Shown here piece by piece: positions 1 to 6,896 of a DNA stretch of 14,231 nucleotides; position 1 is the first letter of the stretch, and every line of letters starts with the position of its first letter. Source of the DNA: CAYXWM01 sp964392115 (lineage in GTDB: Bacteria; Bacillota; Clostridia; Lachnospirales; WRBF01); assembly GCA_964392115.1 (NCBI GenBank), contig CAYMOU010000074.1, positions 1 to 14,231 on the forward strand, given 5' to 3'. The translations under genes were made by a program, and so were the position numbers. Under the pieces are notes generated by a model. That model did no database searches, was not told where the DNA came from, and was given only the letters and a program-made list of their open reading frames with translations.

Positions 1-62
1 CTTGTCGAATTATTTGCTTTATTTAAAACAATAATAAACCATTATCACTGAAATGTAAATAG

Positions 63-81
63 CGGATACGACAAATATCCG
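63..81. repeat. small perfect dyad downstream of rRNA methyltransferase gene
   Basis: CGGATA (63-68) and TATCCG (76-81) form a perfect 6-base inverted repeat around a 7-base loop. On the minus strand the loop reads TTTGTCG, which resembles the core of a Spo0A box. No T-run follows on the minus strand, so it is not a classical terminator for the upstream gene. The rest of 1-135 shows no gene. A TTGTCGAAT at 2-10 also matches the Spo0A-box core. Both matches are short enough to be chance. Confidence 0.3.
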
Positions 82-135
82 GGCATAGTACTGTAAATAC
101 TTAGTGAATTTTCAACCGGAAATCAACGAAAATTT

Positions 136-1485
136 TTACTTCCTTTTCATTAATACAACAGTTTCTGTATGCATTGTCATGCAAAAACAATCTATGGCAT
201 AACCTTGCACAAATTCGAAACCGTTTTGGGATAAAATTTTTAAATCCCTGGCAAGGGTAGCCGGGTCACAAGATACATAGATTATTTTTTCTGCCCCGGA
301 ATTTACAATTTGTTCCAACAAGCCGGAATTACAGCCTTTTCTCGGTGGGTCAAGGATAATAACATTGGGGTTGAAGTCAAGCAGGTCTGCAAATTTACCT
401 TCGGCGGAGCCTTCCGTGAACTCTACGTTGGAAACACCGTTGATTTCGGCGTTTCTCTTGGCGTTATTTACAGCATGAGAAGATATTTCTATGCCGTGCA
501 CTTTGCTTACATAATCTGAAATATGCAAGGATATGGTTCCTATACCGCAATACAAATCCGCTACCGTATCTTCCGGAGAAAACTCGGCAAGTTCCATAAT
601 TTTGTCATAAAGAACTTCGGTCTGAACAGGATTAATCTGGAAAAAGGAATTGGGTGAAATTTCATATTTGTATTTTCCCAGATACTCTGTAATACAGTCC
701 TTACCCCAAAGGGTTTTTGTTTCTTTTCCCATTACTACAGCCGTTTGCGCTTTGTTAATGTTAATGCTCAGGTTGGTAAAGCCTTCGATATTGCTGAGTT
801 TTTTCGCTAATTTTTTCGAATGCGGTAATTCGTCACCGTTAATTACCAAACACAGCATTTTTTCGCCTGTTTTGAAACCTACCCTATATATGGCATGACG
901 AAGCAAGCCCTCACCTGTTTTATTATCATAAACGGTAATTCCGGTTTCGGTAATATAATTGTTCAGTATATCAAATACTTCTTTGTGGGATTCGTGTACC
1001 AAATCACAGTAGTTAATTTTTTGAAGGTCATGAGAATTTTTTTTGTAAAATCCCAAAATTCCTATGCCGCCTTCTTTTCCTATTACAAACTGGGCGTTGT
1101 TTCTGTAATTAAAAATCTGTTCTGCGGCTATCATTTGCAGATTGTTGTTGTCAACATTTATTCCGCCTATGCGTTTTAAATTTTCTGTTACTTTTTTGTG
1201 CTTTATCTTGGCTTGCTCGGAATATTCCATGTGTTGGAGAGTACAACCTCCGCATTTACCGAAGTGGCTGCACTTAGGTGCTATACGTAGAGGAGAGGGT
1301 TCCGAAATTTCCGTAATACTTGCATTGCCATAGTTTTTCTTTAATTTATCAATTTTAACCGTAACTTTATCTCCCATAACAGCATCTTTTACGAACAAGG
1401 TAAAACCGTCAACTTTTCCTACGCCGTCTCCTTCTGCTGTCATATCAATAATTTCTGCTTTATATAATTCCTGTAAGTTTATCAC
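136..1485 (-). CDS. rlmD: 23S rRNA (uracil-C5)-methyltransferase, RlmD/TrmA family
   Basis: 449 aa, a usual length for this family. It transfers a methyl group from SAM to C5 of a uridine in 23S rRNA. Residues about 6-62 form a TRAM RNA-binding domain. Cys72, Cys78 and Cys81 (CSHFGKCGGC) with Cys160 (NYCDL) fit the [4Fe-4S] ligands. The C-terminal Rossmann methyltransferase has DLYCGIGTISL (SAM loop), DPPRKGC, and the nucleophile Cys406 in YVSCDPATLARDL. The start is GTG (1483-1485), four bases after an AGAGGTG Shine-Dalgarno sequence (1490-1496). Family membership is firm. The target uridine (U1939-type, U747-type or both, as in RlmCD enzymes) cannot be read from sequence, so the symbol is provisional. 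The gene is transcribed alone, divergent from the signalling genes. Its upstream region is unusually long and carries an inverted-repeat element. Confidence 0.93.
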   Translation of the reverse strand: MINLQELYKAEIIDMTAEGDGVGKVDGFTLFVKDAVMGDKVTVKIDKLKKNYGNASITEISEPSPLRIAPKCSHFGKCGGCTLQHMEYSEQAKIKHKKVTENLKRIGGINVDNNNLQMIAAEQIFNYRNNAQFVIGKEGGIGILGFYKKNSHDLQKINYCDLVHESHKEVFDILNNYITETGITVYDNKTGEGLLRHAIYRVGFKTGEKMLCLVINGDELPHSKKLAKKLSNIEGFTNLSININKAQTAVVMGKETKTLWGKDCITEYLGKYKYEISPNSFFQINPVQTEVLYDKIMELAEFSPEDTVADLYCGIGTISLHISDYVSKVHGIEISSHAVNNAKRNAEINGVSNVEFTEGSAEGKFADLLDFNPNVIILDPPRKGCNSGLLEQIVNSGAEKIIYVSCDPATLARDLKILSQNGFEFVQGYAIDCFCMTMHTETVVLMKRK

Positions 1486-1590
1486 TGAACACCTCTGAAT
1501 AATTTAAAATAAGTTAATTTATGCTCAAATGCTAATGCTCGGTACCGGATTCATTTTAACTGTTGGGTTATTGACAATTGCGTTTTTTTA

Positions 1591-1688
1591 AGTAACAAAA
1601 ATCGTCCATTCGGAATGGTGAGTGTTGGTGTTGGTGTTTCTTGAAACACAGGAAACGAACCGTTTATGGAGAATAGATTTTTGTTACT
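1591..1688. repeat. 98-base multibranched inverted-repeat element (candidate structured RNA)
   Basis: AGTAACAAAAATC (1591-1603) and GATTTTTGTTACT (1676-1688) are a perfect 13-base inverted repeat 72 bases apart. Three further perfect dyads lie between them: CCATT/AATGG (1606-1610/1614-1618, loop CGG), GTGTTT/AAACAC (1634-1639/1644-1649, loop CTTG) and AAACG/CGTTT (1653-1657/1661-1665, loop AAC). Together they describe a closed multibranch fold on either strand. No protein is encoded here. On the minus strand it would lie in the 5' leader of the methyltransferase gene, about 105 bases before the start codon. No U-run follows the closing stem on either strand, so it is not a simple terminator. 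It does not resemble tRNA, a T-box or the c-di-GMP riboswitches I know. A miniature transposable element is an alternative, but no target-site duplication is visible. Confidence 0.6.
1622..1639. repeat. three tandem GTGTTG-type hexamers
   Basis: GTGTTG (1622-1627), GTGTTG (1628-1633) and GTGTTT (1634-1639) are adjacent. The third copy is the left arm of the central hairpin of the 1591-1688 element. The first two could compete for the same AACAC partner at 1645-1649, which would allow alternative pairings. Confidence 0.6.
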
Positions 1689-1751
1689 ACCTTATGCGGA
1701 ATTGGCTATATTCAGAAAAAACACAGATACTGCCGGCAAGCAATTTGTTTA

Positions 1752-1780
1752 ATTATATAACCAATTAAGATTTAGGGCAA
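1752..1780 (-). promoter_or_regulatory. possible sigma-A promoter for the rRNA methyltransferase gene
   Basis: The minus strand reads TTGCCC (1780-1775), a 17-base spacer, then TATAAT (1757-1752). The -10 is perfect and the -35 matches TTGACA at four of six positions. Transcription would begin near 1745 and give a leader of about 260 bases that contains the inverted-repeat element at 1591-1688. Confidence 0.4.
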
Positions 1781-1794
1781 CAATAAAGATTTAG

Positions 1795-1816
1795 AACCTT
1801 TTCCGGCATTAAGGTT
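1795..1816. repeat. small hairpin AACCTT/AAGGTT
   Basis: AACCTT (1795-1800) and AAGGTT (1811-1816) are a perfect 6-base dyad with a 10-base loop. Just upstream the octamer AGATTTAG occurs twice, near 1768 and 1788. No T-run follows on either strand. Function is unknown. Confidence 0.3.
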
Positions 1817-1922
1817 TACTATAATCCAACAAATTCTCCTTTTAATTTTTTTTGCTTTATGTTATGATTTATCTTGTTATACAGTGGTTCCGGTAGAAAT
1901 ACTTGTTATTAGCAAAATAGTA

Positions 1923-1941
1923 GTATAATAAAAAATTATAC
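1923..1941. repeat. AT-rich dyad GTATAAT-AAAAA-ATTATAC
   Basis: A perfect 7-base inverted repeat flanks AAAAA. It carries TATAAT on both strands, so it could be a -10 element, an operator dyad or simply AT-rich sequence. On the plus strand TTGTTA (1903-1908) lies 15 bases before TATAAT (1924-1929), a short spacer for sigma-A. The remainder of the 1690-2128 stretch is AT-rich and shows no gene. Confidence 0.3.
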
Positions 1942-1972
1942 CAAACTTTAATTTATCTTATATAAAACCACT

Positions 1973-1999
1973 TAACAAATGCTGATTTTTTACCGATAA
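1973..1999 (+). promoter_or_regulatory. possible sigma-D (sigma-28) promoter for the signalling genes
   Basis: TAAC (1973-1976), 15 bases, then ACCGATAA (1992-1999) compares with the motility sigma factor consensus TAAA-N15-GCCGATAA: 3 of 4 at the -35 core, 7 of 8 at the -10, exact spacing. It would give a leader of about 130 bases before the GGDEF-EAL gene. Motility sigma control fits a cluster ending in a chemoreceptor, but no experiment supports it here. Confidence 0.4.
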
Positions 2000-2128
2000 A
2001 TAATATGTCTTTATGATTATTCGTTTTACAATTATTATCAACCTCAAAATATTGGTTACATAAAATATATTCTACAGATTACAGAGGAAATTCTGTTCAA
2101 CAAATCCAAAAATCCCGAACGATGGAGG

Positions 2129-4891
2129 GTGCAAAAAAAGTTGACGAAAAAATGGAGAACTGTCAATTTTGTTATAATATTTATAGTTATGTTGGCGGCT
2201 GTTGCTTGGGGATTATCCGTATATAACAGCTCTTTGAACCATAATCTGTCTCAAACCACCAATGATACGCTGGATGAAATAATGCATCAGCAAAAATACA
2301 GCTTTCTTTCAAAGATACAGGGCGAAGTTGCGGTAATTAAAACCTTATCAGGCTTGATTACGGCTATGCTTGAGGAAAATAACGTAACCCACAAAGACAG
2401 GCAAACCATTTTGAAAGCTCTGAAAGAGGCGACAGATAACAGTGGATTCAGCCATTTGTTGATTTCGGACTTGGAAGGAAACGCAATTCGCAATGACGAT
2501 GTTAAAATCAATGTTGCTGAAGAAGATTATTTCGCTAAGGCATTGCAAGGAGAGACTTTTCTTTCCAATACCAGAAAATCTAAAATTGACGGCAGCAATA
2601 TAGTAGTTTTTTCTACACCGGTAAAATATAAGGATGAAACCGTAGCCGTACTTTTCGGTACTTATAAAACAGAAGAACTTGACAAGTTGTTCTTAAGCTC
2701 CTTTAGCGGCATGGGATATGCAATTATTTGCAATTTAGAAGGAGATATAATTGCTCAAACCTCCGCAAACAGAGTAAATAAAGATTCATACGAAAAAAAA
2801 GAAATTAAATTTTTAGAAAACTATACGGAAGAAGAAGTAATTGAAAAAATAAAAAGAGGGCAAAGCGGTCAGGCGATTTTTTCAATTAACAATCAAGTGC
2901 AACTTATGCATTATTCTCCTTTGGGAGTAAACGACTGGTTTATAGTTACAATTGTTGCCGATGATATAATTTCCAAAAGCAGCAATGAGATTTTAACAAG
3001 CGCTATGCTTCTTACAACCGGGGTCATATTAATGTTTATGGCTCTGATTATTTATTTAATCGCAACCCATAAAAAACATTCAAACAATCTTTTTAAAACA
3101 GCCTATTACGATGAATTGACCGGGGTTCCCAACAGGGCCAAGTTTAAATTAGATACTCAAAATATAATCAAAAACAACCCAAGTAAAAAATTTATTGCAA
3201 TTATGCTGGATATTAGGCATTTTAAGGTTATTAACGAACTTTTTGACTTTGCCATAGGAGACGAGGTAATAACAAACATAGCCAAGGCCTTATCCGATAT
3301 TTCTTCAGGAAAATACTATGCCTTTGCCAGAATAGGTGCCGATAAGTTTGTGGCCTTTGATTATTACGATTCCGAAGACTACACCGAAGATTTCCGTGAC
3401 AGGTTCGAGGCTCAATTTTCGTTGATAAACGGCACGTTGGGCAACCACCGTTTGGAATTTAGATACGGGGTTTATTTTACAGAACCCGGCGAAAACGACA
3501 TTAACGATATATTACAAAAAGTTGACCTTGCACACAGCATAGCCAAGAATCAAAAAAATTCCGTTATTTGCGAATACAACGACGAATTTAAAACCAGAGT
3601 TATAGAAGAAACCAAGCTTGAGGACAGAATGGAGTCCGCTTTAAAAAATGATGAATTTAAAGTGTACTTACAGCCAAAATATCTATTAAAGAGTGATACT
3701 GTCGTAGGTGCAGAAGCCTTGGTTCGCTGGAAGCAAGAAAATGGCAAGATTATTTCTCCCGGTAAATTTATACCCTTGTTTGAAAAGAATGGATTTATCA
3801 CAAAACTGGATATGTATATGCTGGAAAAGGTCTGCCAAATTATAAGGGAATGGATGGATAACGACATACCGGTGGTAACGGTTTCCGTAAATTTCTCCAG
3901 GCTGCATCTGCAAAATGAAAATTTTGTTGAGGAAATCGAGGCTATTGCTCAACGTTACGGCGTACCTAAAAAATATATAGAAATAGAACTTACCGAATCC
4001 ACCATATTTAAAAACGAGGAAGTTTTGGAGAACATAATATTCCAACTTCATAATGCAGGTTTTACCCTCTCTATGGATGATTTCGGTACCGGTTATTCTT
4101 CTTTGGGCTTATTAAAGAACTTGCCGGTAGACGTTATTAAAATCGACAGAGGCTTCTTTTTGGGCACCAAATATAAAACCAGAACCAAGACGGTTATTGC
4201 AAATGTTATGAAAATGGCAAAAGAATTGGGTATACACACCGTTGCCGAAGGCGTGGAAACTCAGGAACATATAGACTTCCTCAGAGAGGTAGGTTGCGAT
4301 ATTGTTCAGGGTTATTATTACGCAAGACCTGTGCCTGCCCACGATTTTCTTGAGAATACTGCACTGTTTACGCCTATTTCAAACGAGCCGGAGGATGAAC
4401 CGGATATTTCACGTTTGATAGAACTAAAATATGCGGATAAAAAATCCTTTACGGATATACCTATCTATGTATATAGGCTGTTCCAAATTACTTTAGCGGA
4501 AGTTCTTATTGATAAATACGGCATAGGCGAAATGACAGCCGTTTTCAGGGATTGTGGAAAATTAGCAGGTCGTGCCTTTGTGCAACAGAATATTACACCC
4601 GGTTTATCTTTCGGCGAATTTTTGGATGAACTTTCTGTAAAACTCAGAGAAACAAAATTAGGCTACCTTAATATTGACCGGTACGACGAAGAATCGGATA
4701 CCGGATTGATTTCCATAGGCGATTATTTGAACTGTACCGGTATTTACGGTGGAAAAAGCCTTTGCAGTTATGAAGAAGGCTTTATTTCCGGGTTATTGTA
4801 CGAATATACTAAGAAATATTATTCCGTTACGGAGACCGAATGCAGAGGTTCCGGTTCGGATATATGTCGATTTAGTATTAAGCCGCAGTAA
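2129..4891 (+). CDS. membrane-bound dCache-GGDEF(degenerate)-EAL-V4R protein, probable c-di-GMP phosphodiesterase
   Basis: 920 aa from the GTG at 2129. Two membrane segments (about 12-32 and 292-315) flank an extracytoplasmic dCache-like sensor. The GGDEF domain (about 320-490) is degenerate: GADKF at 403-407 replaces GGDEF, so cyclase activity is unlikely and it may be regulatory. The EAL domain (about 500-745) keeps the catalytic set: EAL 529-531, the Asn of VNFSRL, ELTES, DDFGTGYSS 650-658, Lys671, Glu707 in AEGVET, and Gln727 in QGYYYARP. It should therefore hydrolyse c-di-GMP to pGpG. Residues about 765-920 resemble a V4R small-molecule-binding domain, ending in the typical CxGxGxxxCxF (Cys905, Cys913), which may bind a ligand or metal. 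Start choice: GGAGG (2124-2128) abuts the GTG, so the in-frame TTG at 2141, 12 bases further on, may be the real start. It is probably co-transcribed with the two genes downstream. Confidence 0.9.
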   Translation: MQKKLTKKWRTVNFVIIFIVMLAAVAWGLSVYNSSLNHNLSQTTNDTLDEIMHQQKYSFLSKIQGEVAVIKTLSGLITAMLEENNVTHKDRQTILKALKEATDNSGFSHLLISDLEGNAIRNDDVKINVAEEDYFAKALQGETFLSNTRKSKIDGSNIVVFSTPVKYKDETVAVLFGTYKTEELDKLFLSSFSGMGYAIICNLEGDIIAQTSANRVNKDSYEKKEIKFLENYTEEEVIEKIKRGQSGQAIFSINNQVQLMHYSPLGVNDWFIVTIVADDIISKSSNEILTSAMLLTTGVILMFMALIIYLIATHKKHSNNLFKTAYYDELTGVPNRAKFKLDTQNIIKNNPSKKFIAIMLDIRHFKVINELFDFAIGDEVITNIAKALSDISSGKYYAFARIGADKFVAFDYYDSEDYTEDFRDRFEAQFSLINGTLGNHRLEFRYGVYFTEPGENDINDILQKVDLAHSIAKNQKNSVICEYNDEFKTRVIEETKLEDRMESALKNDEFKVYLQPKYLLKSDTVVGAEALVRWKQENGKIISPGKFIPLFEKNGFITKLDMYMLEKVCQIIREWMDNDIPVVTVSVNFSRLHLQNENFVEEIEAIAQRYGVPKKYIEIELTESTIFKNEEVLENIIFQLHNAGFTLSMDDFGTGYSSLGLLKNLPVDVIKIDRGFFLGTKYKTRTKTVIANVMKMAKELGIHTVAEGVETQEHIDFLREVGCDIVQGYYYARPVPAHDFLENTALFTPISNEPEDEPDISRLIELKYADKKSFTDIPIYVYRLFQITLAEVLIDKYGIGEMTAVFRDCGKLAGRAFVQQNITPGLSFGEFLDELSVKLRETKLGYLNIDRYDEESDTGLISIGDYLNCTGIYGGKSLCSYEEGFISGLLYEYTKKYYSVTETECRGSGSDICRFSIKPQ

Positions 4892-4955
4892 AGGACCGAT
4901 AAATTATGCAGAATATTAAAATTTACTCAAGCGGTTTAACAAAGGTGGTGAAATT

Positions 4956-6824
4956 ATGAATACGGATTATAATAAACTTACTTACGATGAATTATTAAAA
5001 TGGGTCAAAGAACTGGAACTTATAAATTCCTGTTTGCCGGGCGGTATAGTTATTGCCGATGCCGACCCTGATTTCACCATAACATACGCTAACAAAGGCT
5101 ACTATGATTTGGTAGGATTTACTCCGGAAGAAATTTATGCAAAATATGAAAACAAAGGCATTTTAACCATACATCCGGATGACAGAGACGAATCGGTAAA
5201 AACTTTTTTCGAACAAACCGCCAAAAGCGATACGTTTATCATTAAATCAAAGCTGATTCATAAAACAATGGGCTTTATCTGGGTACATTTCAGCGGAAGA
5301 TGTTGTGTAATGGAGGACGGCAGCACAAAGATTTATCTTCTTATAGTGGATATTACCGAACACCTTCATTTGATGAATCAACTAAAACATGAGCAGGAAT
5401 ACAACAATTTGATTTTCAGTTTGACTGACGATGTGTTCTTTGACTATGACATAAAATCTTCAAAAATCAAGTATACTTCAAATTTCTCCCAAAGATTCAA
5501 AATACCCGAAGTTATTGAGAATTACCCACAGGCTCTCATAGACAGTGGAATAATTGCAGAGGAAAGTATTGACGTATTCACCGGTTTGGAATACGGGTAC
5601 AGTAGAGACGACCTGAATTCGTATAACGGAAAAGAAGTCAAGCTTATACAGCCGGACGGAAGTTATGTTTGGTATTCTGCAAACTATACGGCACAGGTTA
5701 ATTCCTTTGGCATACCATACAGAATTATAGGCAAACTCACAGACATAACCCAACAAAAAGAACGTATAGCCAGGCTGACCAAAAAAGCCGAATTGGACCC
5801 ACTTACCAAGCTTTTAAACAAGGAAGAAGCGGAAGAAAGAATAGAGAAATATCTTTCCGGTAATCCCAACAACCAAAAGTCAGCCTTGTTTATTATAGAC
5901 ATAGACAATTTTAAGCGTGTAAACGATACTTTGGGGCATCAATTCGGCGACAGTGTACTAAAGGATATAGCACAAAAGATAAAGGGTATATTCCGAAAAG
6001 ACGATATAATTGGAAGGCTTGGCGGTGATGAATTTGTGGTTCTCATGCAGGACATAAGCTCGGAATCTGTTATTAAGGATAAGGCTGATTCCTTAACGGA
6101 CGCTTTTCGTCATACTTTTTCCGGTGACCAAAACGAGTATAAAATTTCAGCCAGTATAGGAATAGCTGTTTGCCCCGACCACGGCACCGCTTTTAAAGAA
6201 CTTTATCCTCTGGCGGATTCTGCCTTGTATAATTCAAAAAAACGTGGCAAAGACTGCTATACTATCTACAGCGACACCATTAAAGAATGCGTCATGAGCA
6301 ACAAAACACCCTTGGAGGATGCCGCAAGGTTTGTTGCCAGTTATTATGCGGATGACCCTATATACAACATTTTCGAGATGCTTTATGAAACTAAGGATAT
6401 GTATACAACCTTAAACAAGGTTATCAGCATAATCGGCAGGCGATTTGATGTAGACCGATGTTATCTGTTTGAGCTTTCCGGTGACGGTAAGTATATAAGC
6501 AAAACATATGAATGGTGTACCGAGGGCATTAATCCCGAGTACAAATCCATGCAAAACCTACCGGCGGATGAAATGAAATTTATGTTCAATCACTATAACC
6601 AAGACGGAATCTTCTACTGTAATGACATTGCCGATTTGGATGAACAAACATATGAATTTTTCAGAAAACAAGGCATAAACTCGGTAATCCACTGTGCCTT
6701 CTTTAACAAAGGCGAAATGAGAGGCTTTATAGGCTTTGACAAGTGCAATGAATATCGTGTTTGGCTTGGTGAAGAAATTGCAATGCTCAACTATATTTCT
6801 AAAATTCTTTCGGTATTTTTATAA
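4956..6824 (+). CDS. PAS-PAS-GGDEF-GAF diguanylate cyclase
   Basis: 622 aa with no signal peptide or membrane segment, so a cytoplasmic sensor. Two PAS domains (about 22-136 and 148-272) are followed by a GGDEF domain (about 278-440) starting DPLTKLLN at 281. The active-site GGDEF is intact at 356-360. An RxxD inhibitory site (RKDD, Arg347 to Asp350) lies five residues before it, so c-di-GMP product inhibition is expected. FIIDIDNFKRVND carries the expected metal-binding and nucleotide-binding residues. The C-terminal 140 residues (about 480-622) look like a GAF domain (GEMRGFIGFD near the end). The expected reaction is 2 GTP to c-di-GMP plus 2 PPi, tuned by PAS and GAF ligands that cannot be named. 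AAAGGTGGTG (4941-4950) precedes the ATG. The gene lies 64 bases after the probable phosphodiesterase gene with no terminator between. Confidence 0.92.
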   Translation: MNTDYNKLTYDELLKWVKELELINSCLPGGIVIADADPDFTITYANKGYYDLVGFTPEEIYAKYENKGILTIHPDDRDESVKTFFEQTAKSDTFIIKSKLIHKTMGFIWVHFSGRCCVMEDGSTKIYLLIVDITEHLHLMNQLKHEQEYNNLIFSLTDDVFFDYDIKSSKIKYTSNFSQRFKIPEVIENYPQALIDSGIIAEESIDVFTGLEYGYSRDDLNSYNGKEVKLIQPDGSYVWYSANYTAQVNSFGIPYRIIGKLTDITQQKERIARLTKKAELDPLTKLLNKEEAEERIEKYLSGNPNNQKSALFIIDIDNFKRVNDTLGHQFGDSVLKDIAQKIKGIFRKDDIIGRLGGDEFVVLMQDISSESVIKDKADSLTDAFRHTFSGDQNEYKISASIGIAVCPDHGTAFKELYPLADSALYNSKKRGKDCYTIYSDTIKECVMSNKTPLEDAARFVASYYADDPIYNIFEMLYETKDMYTTLNKVISIIGRRFDVDRCYLFELSGDGKYISKTYEWCTEGINPEYKSMQNLPADEMKFMFNHYNQDGIFYCNDIADLDEQTYEFFRKQGINSVIHCAFFNKGEMRGFIGFDKCNEYRVWLGEEIAMLNYISKILSVFL

Positions 6825-6830
6825 AGTATC

Positions 6831-6874
6831 AGAGTGTGTCTTAACCTCTGTTCCGGTTTTTTAGGGCACACCCT
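6831..6874 (+). other. intercistronic hairpin between cyclase and chemoreceptor genes
   Basis: AGAGTGTGTCTTAA (6831-6844) pairs with TTAGGGCACACCCT (6861-6874) over 14 positions with one A-C mismatch and two G-U pairs when transcribed on the plus strand. The loop is 16 bases. No U-run follows, so it looks more like an mRNA-stabilising or attenuating hairpin than a full terminator. It could make chemoreceptor expression differ from that of the upstream genes. Confidence 0.5.
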
Positions 6875-6896
6875 AAGAAGTTAAAAGATAGGAGTA

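Noticed and set aside
1571..1598. plus-strand promoter TTGACA (1571-1576) with TAACAA (1593-1598)
   Set aside because: The -35 is perfect but the only properly spaced -10 matches three of six bases, and transcription would start inside the inverted-repeat element with no gene for over 500 bases.
1591..1688. transposon end pair or MITE
   Set aside because: The inverted repeat would suit a MITE, but no flanking target-site duplication is visible and the interior has ordered hairpins. Kept only as an alternative until copy number is known.
1486..2128. c-di-GMP riboswitch (GEMM-I or GEMM-II) upstream of the GGDEF-EAL gene
   Set aside because: I looked for the conserved CACGCA...GGGCAAACC-type core and the GNRA-loop/receptor arrangement on both strands and found neither. 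The structure at 1591-1688 has a different layout.
3686..4051. 121-codon minus-strand reading frame inside the EAL domain
   Set aside because: It is a shadow of the conserved EAL coding sequence, with no recognisable protein features.
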